Of a stretch of DNA of 64,000 nucleotides, positions 17,076-27,887 are shown piece by piece. A program made the translations under genes and the position numbers. Positions within the stretch are counted from its first letter, which is position 1, and the number at the start of each line of letters is the position of its first letter. Under the pieces are notes generated by a model. That model was not told the DNA's origin. It saw only the letters and a list, made by a program, of their open reading frames with translations, and did not search any database. The DNA comes from Cellulosimicrobium cellulans (GTDB lineage: Bacteria > Actinomycetota > Actinomycetes > Actinomycetales > Cellulomonadaceae), in the NCBI RefSeq assembly GCF_006539945.1, contig NZ_BJNZ01000010.1:1-64000 (forward strand). The letters are read 5' to 3'.

Positions 17076-18115
17076 AGCGAGGCTCCAGTCAGGCGGCGCG
17101 AGACGGCGTTCGCGGAGAGGACGAGCACGAGCCCGATGAGGGCCTCGAACAGCCCGATCGCGGTCCCGTAGGAGAACTGCGCGGACTGGATGCCGACGCG
17201 GTACAGGTACGTCGAGATGACGTCGCCCGTGGAGTAGATCAGGGGGTTCTGCAGCAGCAGGACCTTCTCGAACCCGACCGCCATGAAGGAGCCGATGTTG
17301 AGGATGAGGAGCACCATCATCGTGGGTCGGATGCCCGGCAGGGTGATGTGCCACGTCTGCTGCCAGCGGTTGGCGCCGTCGATGCGCGACGCCTCGTAGA
17401 GCTGGTCGTCGATCGTCGTGAGCGCCGCGAGGTAGAGGATCGTCCCCCACCCGACGGTCTGCCAGACCTCGGACGACACGTAGATGGTGCGGAACCACTC
17501 GGGCTGCTGCATGAACGCGACGGGGTCTCCCCCGAACGCCTCGACGATCTGGTTGACCGTCCCGTTGACGGACGTGAGCTGGAGCACCAGGCCCGCCACG
17601 ATGACGATCGACATGAAGTGCGGGAGGTAGGAGACCGTCTGCACGATCTTCTTGAACCGGCGCGAGCGCAGCTCGTTGAGCAGGAGCGCGAAGACGATCG
17701 GCAGCGGGAAGCAGATCAGCAGCGTGAGGAGCCCGAGGATCACGGTGTTCCAGAACACCTGCCAGAACTGCGCGTTCTGGATGAACATCTCGAAGTAGCG
17801 GAAGCCGACCCACTCGTCGCCGAACACGCTGCCGCCCGGACGGAACCGGCGGAACGCGATGACGTTCCCCAGCATCGGGAGGTAGCGGAAGACCAGCAGG
17901 AACAGCACGGGCACCACGAGGAACGTGTACAGCCGCCAGTCCTTGCGCAGCGCGACGCGCCACGGGACGCTGCCGGCCTTGCGGCGCCGGGCGGGCCGGC
18001 GCGGTCGTCCGCCGTCGCCCGCGGGCTCGCCGGGCCGCGCGTGCTCGGCCGCTGCGACGGCGCTCGCGACGGTGGTGGCCTCGCCGACGTCGACGGGGCC
18101 CTGGTCCAGGGTCAT
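17069..18115 (-). CDS. ABC sugar transporter permease (first subunit)
   Basis: A 348-residue CUT1 permease of the LplB type. A ~45-residue cytoplasmic N-terminal extension rich in Ala, Arg and Gly precedes the first helix (LYTFLVVPVLFLLVFRYLP). The EAA loop is LYEASRIDGANRWQQTWHI. The ATG at 18115 overlaps the GH3 stop (ATGA), and GAGGAGGTGA, its ribosome binding site, lies within the last codons of the GH3 gene, so translation is coupled. It pairs with the following permease. Confidence 0.93.
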   Translation of the reverse strand: MTLDQGPVDVGEATTVASAVAAAEHARPGEPAGDGGRPRRPARRRKAGSVPWRVALRKDWRLYTFLVVPVLFLLVFRYLPMLGNVIAFRRFRPGGSVFGDEWVGFRYFEMFIQNAQFWQVFWNTVILGLLTLLICFPLPIVFALLLNELRSRRFKKIVQTVSYLPHFMSIVIVAGLVLQLTSVNGTVNQIVEAFGGDPVAFMQQPEWFRTIYVSSEVWQTVGWGTILYLAALTTIDDQLYEASRIDGANRWQQTWHITLPGIRPTMMVLLILNIGSFMAVGFEKVLLLQNPLIYSTGDVISTYLYRVGIQSAQFSYGTAIGLFEALIGLVLVLSANAVSRRLTGASLW

Positions 18116-20550
18116 CCCACGCTCACCTCCTCGTGATCGTTCTCGCGGTACGTGCCCGGCGCGGCCGGGTCGGTCGCGGGTCCGGAGACCCGCACGTCGG
18201 TGACGAGGCGGCGCGTGTGGTCGACCTCGCGCTCGGGCCCCACGAGGCGCAGCGGGAGCGTCGCGACGACGTCGGCGCTGGACCGCGCGACGCGCAGCTC
18301 GACGTCGCCGGGCTCCACGACCCGGCGCCCGTCGGCCCCGGTGAAGGACGTGACGTCGGCCGGCACGACGAACGACACGGTCGCGGCCCGGCCCGGGTCG
18401 AGAGCGACGCGCGCGTACCCGACGAGGCGCACGACGGGCCGCGTCACCTGCGCGACCGGGTCGTGCAGGTAGACCTGCACGACGTCGGCACCCGGGACGC
18501 TCCCGGTGTTGCGCACGGTGACCTCGACCCGGGCCTCGCCGTCGACCGGCCAGGGGGCGGGTCCGCCGGCCGGGGCGCCGACGACGTGCGCGTCCTCCCA
18601 CGCGAACGTCGCGTAGGACAGGCCGTGGCCGAACGGGAAGGCGGGCGTCGGGTCGACGCTCGAGACGCCGGAGCGCAGGCCGAGCGGTGCCGACAGGTAG
18701 GTCGCGGGCTGGCCGCCGGGGTCGCGCGGGACGCTCACGGGCAGGCGGCCCGACGGCGACACCTCTCCGGCGAGCACCTCGACGACCGCCCGTCCGCCGA
18801 GCTGGCCGGGGAAGAACGCCTGCACGACCGCCGCGGGCGGCGTCGGCTCGTCGAGGAGCACGCCCAGCGCGTAGGGCCGGCCGGTGAGGAGCAGCAGGAC
18901 GACGGGCGTGCCCGTGTCGAGCACCGCGCGCACGAGGTCCTCCTGGACGCCGGGGAGCCGCAGGTCGGCCGCGTCGCAGCCCTCGCCCGAGGTCCCGCGC
19001 CCGAACAGCCCGGCCCGGTCCCCCACCGCCACGACGCACACGTCCGCGCCGCGCGCCGCCTCGACGGCCGCGGCGAACCCGCTCGAGTCCTGCCCGGTCA
19101 CGTCGCAGCCCCGGGCGTGCACGACCTCGAAGCGCGACCCGAGCTCGGCGAGGACCGTCGGGATGTCGATCCCGGTCTCGACCTCGGGGTGCTGGGCGCC
19201 GACGTGCGCGGGGAAGGAGTAGCAGCCGAGCATCGCCATCGGGTCGTCCGCGAGCGGGCCGACGACGGCGAGGCGCGCCCCGGACGCGAGCGGGAGCGCG
19301 CCGCCGTCGTCCGCGAGCAGCACGACCGCCTCGCGCGCGAGGCGCAGGGCGAGGTCGCGTCCCGCCGCGTCGTCGAGCGCGAGGCCCGCGCCGCCGTCGG
19401 GCACGGGCTCCCAGCCGGGGTCGAGGAGCCCGAGCTCGACCTTCTGCCGGAGCACGCGGTGCAGCGCCGCGTCGACGAGGGACTCCTCGACGTCGCCGCG
19501 GCGCACGGCCTCGGCGAGCGCCGGACCGAACGCGTCGACGGTGGGGAGCTCGACGTCGACGCCGGCGCGCAGCGCGAGGCGCGCGGCGTCGGCCCCGTCG
19601 GCGGCGACCTTGTGCAGGGTCTCGAGGAACCGGACCCCGAAGTAGTCGGCGACGACCGTGCCGTCGAAGCCCCACGTCTCGCGGAGCAGCCCGGTGAGGA
19701 GGCCCCGGTCGGCGGCCGACGGCATCCCGTCGACGTCCGTGTAGGCGTGCATGACGGAGCGCGGACGGCCGTGGCGCACCGCGGTCTCGAACGGCGGCAG
19801 GATGACGTCGGCGTACTCGCGCGGGCCCATCGCGACGGGCGCGAGGTTGCGGCCCGCCCGCGAGGCGGAGTAGCCGGCGAAGTGCTTGAGCGTCGCGACG
19901 ACGCCGGCCGACTCGAGCCCGCGCACGTAGGCGGCGCCGACCGTGCCGACGAGGTACGGGTCCTCGCCGATGGTCTCCTCGGTGCGGCCCCAGCGGTGGT
20001 CGCGCGCCACGTCGAGCACGGGCGCGAGCCCCTGGTGCACGCCCGCGGCCCGCATGCTCGCGCCGATGCGAGCGGCCATCGCCTCGACGAGCTCGGGATC
20101 GAAGCTCGCGCCCCAGGACAAGGGGACGGGGTAGGCGGTCGCGCGCCACGCAGCGAAGCCGGCGAGGCACTCCTCGTGCACCTGGGCGGGGATCCCGAAG
20201 CGGCTGGCGGCGATGAGGTCGCGCTGCGACCGCTCCAGCGAGCGGGCCCCGGCCTCGGGGCTGACGGGCGCGGTGCCGTAGGGGCGCGTGAGCTGACCGA
20301 GCCCGTGCTCGATGACGGACTCCCAGGTGGGGACGTGGCCCGTCATGTCGGCCTGGTGCGGCGCGACGCCCCCGCCGGACGCGTCCGCGCCGACCCACAC
20401 GCCGACGAGCTGGGCGAGCTTCTCCTCGAGCGTCATCGCTGCGGAGAGCGCCCGGGCGCGCTCGGCGGCGCCCCGCCGCACGTCGCGCCACGGCTCCGGG
20501 GTCGTGGCCTCGTGCCGCTCGGGGGCGGCCGGGGTCGTCTGCGTCGTCAA
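18112..20550 (-). CDS. GH3 beta-glycosidase (probable beta-xylosidase)
   Basis: An 812-residue GH3 enzyme with the (beta/alpha)8 domain, an alpha/beta sandwich and a C-terminal FnIII-like domain (EVTVRNTGSVPGADVVQVYL). The nucleophile is Asp302 in GTVVADYFGV; KHFAGYSASRAGRN is the conserved substrate-site loop; the likely acid lies in GRGTSGEGCDAADL. There is no signal peptide. The TTG start at 20550 follows CCGAGGACC. It is the first gene of the operon and lies next to the operator at 20626-20647, divergent from a LacI gene. Beta-xylosidase is favoured over beta-glucosidase from context, since the operon also has GH39 and the locus has a GH10 xylanase. Confidence 0.92.
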   Translation of the reverse strand: MTTQTTPAAPERHEATTPEPWRDVRRGAAERARALSAAMTLEEKLAQLVGVWVGADASGGGVAPHQADMTGHVPTWESVIEHGLGQLTRPYGTAPVSPEAGARSLERSQRDLIAASRFGIPAQVHEECLAGFAAWRATAYPVPLSWGASFDPELVEAMAARIGASMRAAGVHQGLAPVLDVARDHRWGRTEETIGEDPYLVGTVGAAYVRGLESAGVVATLKHFAGYSASRAGRNLAPVAMGPREYADVILPPFETAVRHGRPRSVMHAYTDVDGMPSAADRGLLTGLLRETWGFDGTVVADYFGVRFLETLHKVAADGADAARLALRAGVDVELPTVDAFGPALAEAVRRGDVEESLVDAALHRVLRQKVELGLLDPGWEPVPDGGAGLALDDAAGRDLALRLAREAVVLLADDGGALPLASGARLAVVGPLADDPMAMLGCYSFPAHVGAQHPEVETGIDIPTVLAELGSRFEVVHARGCDVTGQDSSGFAAAVEAARGADVCVVAVGDRAGLFGRGTSGEGCDAADLRLPGVQEDLVRAVLDTGTPVVLLLLTGRPYALGVLLDEPTPPAAVVQAFFPGQLGGRAVVEVLAGEVSPSGRLPVSVPRDPGGQPATYLSAPLGLRSGVSSVDPTPAFPFGHGLSYATFAWEDAHVVGAPAGGPAPWPVDGEARVEVTVRNTGSVPGADVVQVYLHDPVAQVTRPVVRLVGYARVALDPGRAATVSFVVPADVTSFTGADGRRVVEPGDVELRVARSSADVVATLPLRLVGPEREVDHTRRLVTDVRVSGPATDPAAPGTYRENDHEEVSVG

Positions 20551-20625
20551 TCGTGGTCCTCGGGTCGGTCACGTCGTCGTGCCTCGCCCGGTGATCGGGC
20601 GTCCACGGCATCGTGGTCTTCGAAA

Positions 20626-20647
20626 GTATCGGTAACGGTTCCGATAC
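20626..20647. promoter_or_regulatory. LacI-type operator of the xylan operon
   Basis: A 22-bp site with perfect 7-bp arms GTATCGG and CCGATAC around TAACGGTT. The core GTATCGGTAACGGTT matches the site ahead of the GH10 xylanase (GTATCGATAACGATT at 21944) at all but two positions. It lies about 75 bases upstream of GH3, with the LacI gene on the other side. Confidence 0.75.
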
Positions 20648-20847
20648 CCGCTGGTCCGGGACGCTAGACCGACGACCGACGCGTCGTCAAGCGAGACTCG
20701 GGTCACAGTTCGGTGACGACGGAGCGCGGTGACCGGCGCGCCAGGATGCCCGGGATACCAGCGAGATCACCCGTCTCGGCTACGGACGACCGCCGCGCAC
20801 AAGTGCTACGGTTCGACTCGAAAGTTGCGACCAGCACGAGGAGCGCC

Positions 20848-21882
20848 ATGCCAGCGCAGGACCGGGGAGCCGCCACGGGCGGCCCCGCGACCATCGCGTC
20901 CATCGCCGCGGAGGCCGGCGTGTCCGTGCCCACGGTGTCCATGGTGCTCAACGGCAGGCCCGACGTCGCGGCGGCCACCCGGGCGCGCGTCGAGGCCGCG
21001 CTCGAGCGGCACCAGTACCGGCGCCGCCGGTCCGCCCCCGCGACGCCGACGCCCCTGATCGACCTCGTGTTCCACCAGCTCGACTCCGCGTGGTCGATCG
21101 AGATCATCCGGGGCGTCGAGGAGGCGGCGGCCGCCGCCAAGGTGGGCGTCGTGCTCTCGGAGCTCGGCGGCGAGCACCGGCCGCCCCAGGACTGGCTCGA
21201 CGGCGTCCTCGCGCGCCGCCCGCTCGGGGTCCTCCTCGTCCTGTCGAGCCTCGACCAGTCCCAGCGGCACCAGCTCGAGTCCCGCTCCATCCCGTTCGTC
21301 GTGGTCGACACCGAGGGCGAGCAGCCCGCGGGCGTGCCGACAGTCGGGTCCAACAACTGGAGCGGCGGGCTCTCCGCGACGCGCCACCTCCTGAGCCTGG
21401 GCCACCGTCGCGTGGCGATCATCTCGGGGCCCTCGGACGTGCTGTGCAGCCGCGCCCGCATCGACGGCTACCGCAGCGCGCACGACGAGGCGGGGATCGT
21501 CGTCGACCCCGGGCTCGTGCGCTACGGCGACTTCTACGTGGACGGCGGGTACGAGCACGGCAAGGCCCTGCTCTCGCTCCCCGACCGCCCCACGGCGATC
21601 TTCGCCGGGTCGGACATGCAGGCCCTCGGCGTCCTGCGCGCCGCGCGCGAGCTCGGCCTGCGGATCCCCGAGGACCTCTCGGTCGTCGGCTACGACGACC
21701 TGCCGCTCGCCGGCTGGATCGGCCCGGAGCTGACCACCGTGCACCAGCCGTTGCACGAGATGGCGGGGACCGCGACGCGCATGCTGCTCGACCTCGCGCG
21801 AGGCGGTCAGCCCATGAACCAGCGCCTCGACCTCGCGACCGAGCTCGTCGTGCGCGAGAGCACGGCGCCGCCGCAGACCTGA
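20848..21882 (+). CDS. LacI-family regulator of xylan utilisation
   Basis: A 344-residue LacI/GalR protein. The HTH is TIASIAAEAGVSVPTVSMVL (about residues 14-33), then a basic hinge (HQYRRRRS) and the effector domain with the usual GYDDLPLAGWIGPELTTVHQP signature near the C-terminus. ATG 20848 follows CACGAGGAGCG; in-frame upstream codons have no binding site. It sits between the seven-gene xylan operon and the xylanase gene, and both promoters carry the same operator motif, so it most likely controls both. The inducer is inferred to be a xylo-oligosaccharide or xylose. Confidence 0.93.
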   Translation: MPAQDRGAATGGPATIASIAAEAGVSVPTVSMVLNGRPDVAAATRARVEAALERHQYRRRRSAPATPTPLIDLVFHQLDSAWSIEIIRGVEEAAAAAKVGVVLSELGGEHRPPQDWLDGVLARRPLGVLLVLSSLDQSQRHQLESRSIPFVVVDTEGEQPAGVPTVGSNNWSGGLSATRHLLSLGHRRVAIISGPSDVLCSRARIDGYRSAHDEAGIVVDPGLVRYGDFYVDGGYEHGKALLSLPDRPTAIFAGSDMQALGVLRAARELGLRIPEDLSVVGYDDLPLAGWIGPELTTVHQPLHEMAGTATRMLLDLARGGQPMNQRLDLATELVVRESTAPPQT

Positions 21883-21943
21883 CGCTCCACCCTCACCCGC
21901 GCGGCACTGTCACCGCTGTCGCTTTTGTCCACGATGTAAAACG

Positions 21944-21963
21944 GTATCGATAACGATTGCCAT
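21944..21963. promoter_or_regulatory. LacI-type operator ahead of the GH10 xylanase
   Basis: GTATCGATAACGATTGCCAT at 21944-21963 shares the pattern GTATCGrTAACGrTT with the GH3 operator. A further palindrome, GTGACTAGCGTCAC, lies at 21975-21988 and could be a second regulatory site. Both are within 110 bases of the xylanase start. Confidence 0.7.
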
Positions 21964-21982
21964 CGCCTTCCTGTGTGACTAG

Positions 21983-23656
<1,674 letters not shown>

Positions 23657-23661
23657 CGGGT

Positions 23662-23700
23662 CGCCGGGGTGGCGGGACCGTCCGTCCCGCCACCCCGGCG
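23662..23700. terminator. Terminator after the xylanase, 17-bp perfect stem
   Basis: Arms 23662-23678 and 23684-23700 (CGCCGGGGTGGCGGGAC and complement) pair perfectly around CGTCC. It lies between convergent genes (xylanase and the FadR-type regulator) and can serve both. Confidence 0.85.
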
Positions 23701-23781
23701 GAGGCCCGGAGGACAGCGTGATCGCACGCCGCTCCAGGCCCGACCGTGACCGGGCCGCGACGCCGCCGCACCGGAGGTCGC

Positions 23782-24525
23782 TCAGAGGCCCGTCTCGGCG
23801 TAGAAGCCCTCGATGTGGGCGCGGACCTCGCGCGCGGCGCGCTCGCCGTCGCCCGCGGTCACGGCCTCGAGGATGGCGCGGTGCTCGGCGCGCAGGCGTG
23901 CCGCCGTCCGCTCCCAGGACGGCAGAGCGGCGCTCCCCTGGGCGACGTACGACTCGATCGCGCCGCGGAGCCCGGTCATCACCGCCTCGACGAGCGGGTT
24001 GCCCGCGAGCCGCACGAGCAGCACGTGGAACGACGCGTCCAGCTCGCGGAACTCCTCGGTCGCGAGCGCCGGGTCGTCCATGCGGTCGAGCAGCGCGTCC
24101 GCCGCGGCCAGAGCGTCGGCGAGCTCCGGCGTGCCCGGTCCGGGCTCGGACCCCTCGCCGCCGCTGTCCCGCCCGGCGACGATCCGCTCGGCGGCCGCGC
24201 GGACGGCCCACGTCTCGAGCAGCACGCGCGTCTCGACGACGTCGCGCACGGCGAGCGTCCCCGACGCGACGTGCAGCCGCACGGCCGCCCCGAGGCCCGC
24301 GGCGGGCCGGTCGACGACGGTCGCCCCGGCGTCGGGCCCGGAGCCCACGGCGGTGCGCACGATGCCCATGGCCTCGAGGACGCGGATCGCCTCCCGCACA
24401 GAGGGACGCGAGACGCCCAGCTCCTCGGCGAGCGCGCGCTCGGCCGGGAGCCGCTCGCCCAGCGCCCAGCGGCCCGCGGCGAGGTCCGCCTCGATGCGGG
24501 CGAGGACGCGTTCATGGGTGCGCAC
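23782..24525 (-). CDS. GntR/FadR-family regulator of the lut operon
   Basis: A 247-residue FadR-subfamily regulator. The winged HTH is at about residues 18-65 (GERLPAERALAEELGVSRPS, VREAIRVLEAMGIV), followed by an all-helical FCD ligand domain with metal-binding Asp/His residues (ELDASFHVLLVRLAGN). The GTG start at 24525 has no binding site but a TACCCT -10 element six bases upstream (24532-24537), the pattern of a leaderless transcript. It is divergent from lutABC with three TGGTC/GACCA operator copies between them, so it is presumably the lactate-responsive repressor (LldR/LutR type). Confidence 0.92.
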   Translation of the reverse strand: MRTHERVLARIEADLAAGRWALGERLPAERALAEELGVSRPSVREAIRVLEAMGIVRTAVGSGPDAGATVVDRPAAGLGAAVRLHVASGTLAVRDVVETRVLLETWAVRAAAERIVAGRDSGGEGSEPGPGTPELADALAAADALLDRMDDPALATEEFRELDASFHVLLVRLAGNPLVEAVMTGLRGAIESYVAQGSAALPSWERTAARLRAEHRAILEAVTAGDGERAAREVRAHIEGFYAETGL

Positions 24526-24552
24526 CCGCTCAGGGTAGGCGACCCCGCGTCG

Positions 24553-24613
24553 CTGTGGTCAGACCTCACGCCGTCCCGTGGTCTACAGTGGGCCCTCTGT
24601 GGTCAGACCACAG
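24553..24613. promoter_or_regulatory. FadR-type operators and lut promoter
   Basis: CTGTGGTCAGACCACAG (24597-24613) is a palindrome fitting the FadR-subfamily consensus TNGTNNNACNA. A second copy, CTGTGGTCAGACCTCAC, lies at 24553-24569, and a half site (GTGGTCTACAG) at 24578-24588. A -10-like TACAGT at 24584-24589 lies between them, so bound repressor would cover the lut start point. Confidence 0.8.
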
Positions 24614-24700
24614 CCGCGGCGCCTCACCGCGGCAGTCTCGGCAGGCGGCACGGACGCGGCCCGGCGAGACTGGACCGACTCGCCCTCCCTCGGAGCAACG

Positions 24701-25495
24701 ATGCGCATAGCCCTCACCGCGACCTGCATCGGCGACGTGATGTTCCCCCAGGCACCGCGCGCCACCGCCCTCCTCCTCGAGCGCCTCGGGCACGAGGTGT
24801 TCTTCCCCGAGCGCCAGGCGTGCTGTGGCCAGATGCACGTCAACACCGGGTACCTCGACGAGGCGGTCCCCGTCGTGCGCAACCACGTCGAGGCGTTCTC
24901 CCCCGTGCTCGACGGCGAGTGGGACGCCGTCGTCGTCCCGTCCGGGTCGTGCACGGGCTCGGTACGCCACCAGCAGGGCATGGTGTGCCGGCGGGCCGGG
25001 CTCGACGACCTCGCGCGCACCGCCGACGCGGTCGCCGCGAAGACCTACGAGCTGTCCGAGCTGCTCGTCGACGTGCTCGGCGTGACCGACGTCGGCGCCT
25101 CCTTCCCCCACCGGGTCACTTACCACCCGACATGCCACTCGCTGCGCATGCTCCACGTCGGCGACAAGCCGCTGCGGCTCCTGCGGGCCGTCGAGGGGAT
25201 CGACCTCGTCGAGCTGCCCGCGGCGGAGGCGTGCTGCGGGTTCGGCGGCACGTTCGCGCTGAAGAACGCCGAGACGTCGACGGCGATGCTCGCCGACAAG
25301 ATGACGCACGTGAAGTCGACGGGCGCCGAGGTCCTCACCGCGGGCGACGCGTCGTGCCTCATGCACATCGGCGGCGGCCTGTCGCGCATCCGCGCGGGCG
25401 TCCGCACGCTGCACCTCGCGGAGATCCTCGCCTCCACGAAGGACACGCCCGCCCCCGCCGGGGTCGGTCCGTCGACGCGCGGGGGTACCCGGTGA
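24701..25495 (+). CDS. lutA: L-lactate utilisation protein LutA
   Basis: A 264-residue (Fe-S)-binding subunit of the LutABC L-lactate oxidase complex. It has the two cysteine-rich CCG domains of heterodisulfide-reductase-type proteins: RQACCGQMHVNTG near residue 40 and AEACCGFGG near 180, with further Cys residues in GSCTGSVRHQ and YHPTCHSLR. The ATG at 24701 follows CGGAGC; the frame is open further upstream but only through the operator region. It overlaps lutB by four bases (GTGA). Confidence 0.93.
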   Translation: MRIALTATCIGDVMFPQAPRATALLLERLGHEVFFPERQACCGQMHVNTGYLDEAVPVVRNHVEAFSPVLDGEWDAVVVPSGSCTGSVRHQQGMVCRRAGLDDLARTADAVAAKTYELSELLVDVLGVTDVGASFPHRVTYHPTCHSLRMLHVGDKPLRLLRAVEGIDLVELPAAEACCGFGGTFALKNAETSTAMLADKMTHVKSTGAEVLTAGDASCLMHIGGGLSRIRAGVRTLHLAEILASTKDTPAPAGVGPSTRGGTR

Positions 25496-27198
25496 GCCGC
25501 ACGTTCCTCGGCCTGCCCGTCCGGCGCGGCGCGCGCACCCTGCCCGACGACGTCGCCCACCCAGGCGGCCACGGCACCTCGGCGGGTGCCGGCGCGGCGT
25601 CCGACGCGTTCGGCGACGTGCCGCACCCCGACGCTCCGCTGCGCTGGGGCGGGTCGTTCCCCGACGCGGCGCGCGAGGCGCTCCAGAACACACAGCTGCG
25701 CCGCAACCTCGCGCACGCGACGTCGACCATCCGGGCCAAGCGCGCGGCCGTCGTCGGCGAGGTGCCGGACTGGGAGGCGCTGCGCGACGCCGGGTCGGCG
25801 ATCAAGACCGACGTCATGGCACGCCTGCCCGAGCTCCTCGAGGAGCTGGAGCGCAACGTCGTGGCGCGCGGCGGCGTCGTGCACTGGGCGCGCGACGCGG
25901 ACGAGGCGAACCGGATCGTCGCGGACCTCGTGAAGGCGAAGGGTGTCGACGAGGTCGTCAAGGTGAAGTCCATGGCGACGCAGGAGACGGGGCTCAACGA
26001 GGCGCTCGCCGCCGAGGGCATCGCGGCGTACGAGACGGACCTCGCCGAGCTCATCGTCCAGCTCGCCGACGACATGCCGTCGCACATCCTCGTGCCCGCG
26101 ATCCACCGCAACCGCGCGGAGATCCGCGAGATCTTCCTCGCCCGCATGGGCGACGCCCCGCCCGACCTGTCGGACGTGCCGCGCGAGCTCGCCATGGCGG
26201 CCCGCGCGCACCTGCGCCGCAAGTTCCTCTCGGCGAAGGTCGCGATCAGCGGCGCCAACTTCGGCGTCGCCGACACGGGGACGCTCACCGTCGTCGAGTC
26301 CGAGGGCAACGGGCGCATGTGTCTCACGCTCCCCGAGACGCTCATCACCGTCATGGGGGTCGAGAAGGTCGTGCCCACGTACACCGACCTGGAGGTGTTC
26401 CTCCAGCTCCTGCCGCGCTCGTCGACGGGCGAGCGGATGAACCCGTACACGTCCCTGTGGACGGGCGTCACACCCGGCGACGGCCCGCAGGAGTTCCACC
26501 TCGTGCTGCTCGACAACGGGCGCACCGACGTCCTCGCCGACGAGGTCGGCCGCGCCGCGCTGCACTGCATCCGCTGCTCGGCGTGCCTCAACGTGTGCCC
26601 GGTGTACGAGCGGGTGGGCGGCCACGCCTACGGGTCCGTGTACCCCGGCCCGATCGGCGCGATCCTCACGCCGCAGCTCACCACGTCCTCCGGCGGGCTC
26701 TCCGGCCACCACGACCCGAACGCGTCCCTCCCCTACGCGTCGACGCTGTGCGGCGCGTGCTACGAGGTGTGCCCGGTGAAGATCGACATCCCGTCGATCC
26801 TCGTGGAGCTCCGCGCGCGCGAGGTCGACGCCGATCGGGGCCGTCCCACCGGCTGGGGCGCCGCCATGAAGGCGGCGTCGTTCGTCATGTCCGACGCGCG
26901 ACGGTTCGAGCTCGCGGAGAAGGCGGCCGGGCTGGGCCGCGTCGTCGCGGGCCCGAAGGGCCGGATCTCGACCCTCCCGCCGCCCGGGTCCGCCTGGACC
27001 CGCTCGCGCGACCTCCCGGCCCCCGCAAAGCAGACCTTCCGCACCTGGTGGCGCGACCGCCCCGCTCCCGCCCCGGCTGCCCCGCCCGCCGCCCCCGGGG
27101 TAGCCGCGCCCCAGGGCGCCGAACCCGGGGATACGGGTGGGTTCGGCGGCTCGGCGACCGACAACCCCGGGTTCGGCGACATGGGTGAAGACCGATGA
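25492..27198 (+). CDS. lutB: Iron-sulfur lactate utilisation protein LutB with a long tail
   Basis: A 568-residue LutB. The LUD domain occupies about residues 80-320, followed by two 4Fe-4S motifs, CIRCSACLNVCPVY and CGACYEVCPVKIDIP (near residues 359 and 420). The usual family length is ~470-490; here the C-terminus carries about 45 extra residues rich in Pro, Ala and Gly. That tail is encoded by DNA containing a 9-bp inverted repeat (27118-27126 / 27139-27147) resembling an intergenic hairpin. The GTG start overlaps the lutA stop and the end overlaps the lutC ATG. Confidence 0.93.
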   Translation: MSRTFLGLPVRRGARTLPDDVAHPGGHGTSAGAGAASDAFGDVPHPDAPLRWGGSFPDAAREALQNTQLRRNLAHATSTIRAKRAAVVGEVPDWEALRDAGSAIKTDVMARLPELLEELERNVVARGGVVHWARDADEANRIVADLVKAKGVDEVVKVKSMATQETGLNEALAAEGIAAYETDLAELIVQLADDMPSHILVPAIHRNRAEIREIFLARMGDAPPDLSDVPRELAMAARAHLRRKFLSAKVAISGANFGVADTGTLTVVESEGNGRMCLTLPETLITVMGVEKVVPTYTDLEVFLQLLPRSSTGERMNPYTSLWTGVTPGDGPQEFHLVLLDNGRTDVLADEVGRAALHCIRCSACLNVCPVYERVGGHAYGSVYPGPIGAILTPQLTTSSGGLSGHHDPNASLPYASTLCGACYEVCPVKIDIPSILVELRAREVDADRGRPTGWGAAMKAASFVMSDARRFELAEKAAGLGRVVAGPKGRISTLPPPGSAWTRSRDLPAPAKQTFRTWWRDRPAPAPAAPPAAPGVAAPQGAEPGDTGGFGGSATDNPGFGDMGEDR

Positions 27199-27887
27199 GC
27201 GCGCGCGACGACGTCCTCGCCCGCGTGCGTGCCGCGCTCGGCCCGACGACGGCGGCTCGCTCGACGTCGTCCGGTCGCCTCGGGGACCCGGCAGACCCGC
27301 TCGATCCCGTCCCCCGCGCGTACCGCGAGCGCGGCGACCTCGCGCCAGGGGCGCCGGAGGCCGTCGACGTCCTCGTCGACCGGCTCGTCGACTACCGGGC
27401 GCACGTGCACGTGGCCGGCACCCCGGCCGAGGTCGCCACGATCGTCGGTGACCTGCTCGCGGCCGCAGGCTCTGTCGTCGTGCCACCGGGGCTCGACGCC
27501 GCGTGGCTGGGCGCGCTCGGCGCCGGGACCGCCGTCGTGCCCGACGCGCGGGACGACCCGCGCACGCCCGACGAGCTGGACCGGGTGGACGCCGTCGTCA
27601 CGGCCGCGCGCGTCGCGATCGCCGACACCGGCACGATCGTGCTCGACGGCGAGCCGGACCAGGGCCGGCGCGCGATCACGCTCGTCCCCGACCTGCACGT
27701 GTGCGTCGTGCGCACCGACCAGGTCGTGGAGACGGTCCCCGAGGCCGTGCGGCTGCTCGCCGCGCACCCGGAGCGACCGCAGACGTGGATCAGCGGACCC
27801 AGCGCGACGAGCGACATCGAGCTCTCGCGCGTCGAGGGCGTCCACGGCCCGCGCACCCTGCACGTGATCCTCGCCCCGCCGAGGTAG
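27195..27887 (+). CDS. lutC: Lactate utilisation protein LutC
   Basis: A 230-residue LUD-domain protein, third subunit of the LutABC complex that oxidises L-lactate to pyruvate. Typical segments are IADTGTIVLDGEPDQGRRA and LVPDLHVCVVRTDQVVETVP, with the final ISGPSATSDIELSRVEGVHG loop. The ATG overlaps the lutB TGA (ATGA). Its own stop, TAG at 27885-27887, lies inside the first unit of a 21-bp repeat array, so the repeat supplies the last two sense codons and the stop. Confidence 0.95.
   Translation: MSARDDVLARVRAALGPTTAARSTSSGRLGDPADPLDPVPRAYRERGDLAPGAPEAVDVLVDRLVDYRAHVHVAGTPAEVATIVGDLLAAAGSVVVPPGLDAAWLGALGAGTAVVPDARDDPRTPDELDRVDAVVTAARVAIADTGTIVLDGEPDQGRRAITLVPDLHVCVVRTDQVVETVPEAVRLLAAHPERPQTWISGPSATSDIELSRVEGVHGPRTLHVILAPPR

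Noticed and set aside
17069-20611. A fused 1180-residue GH3-permease frame
   Set aside because: The permease frame happens to stay open upstream, but the GH3 protein is in another frame and the permease has its own ATG and binding site at 18115.
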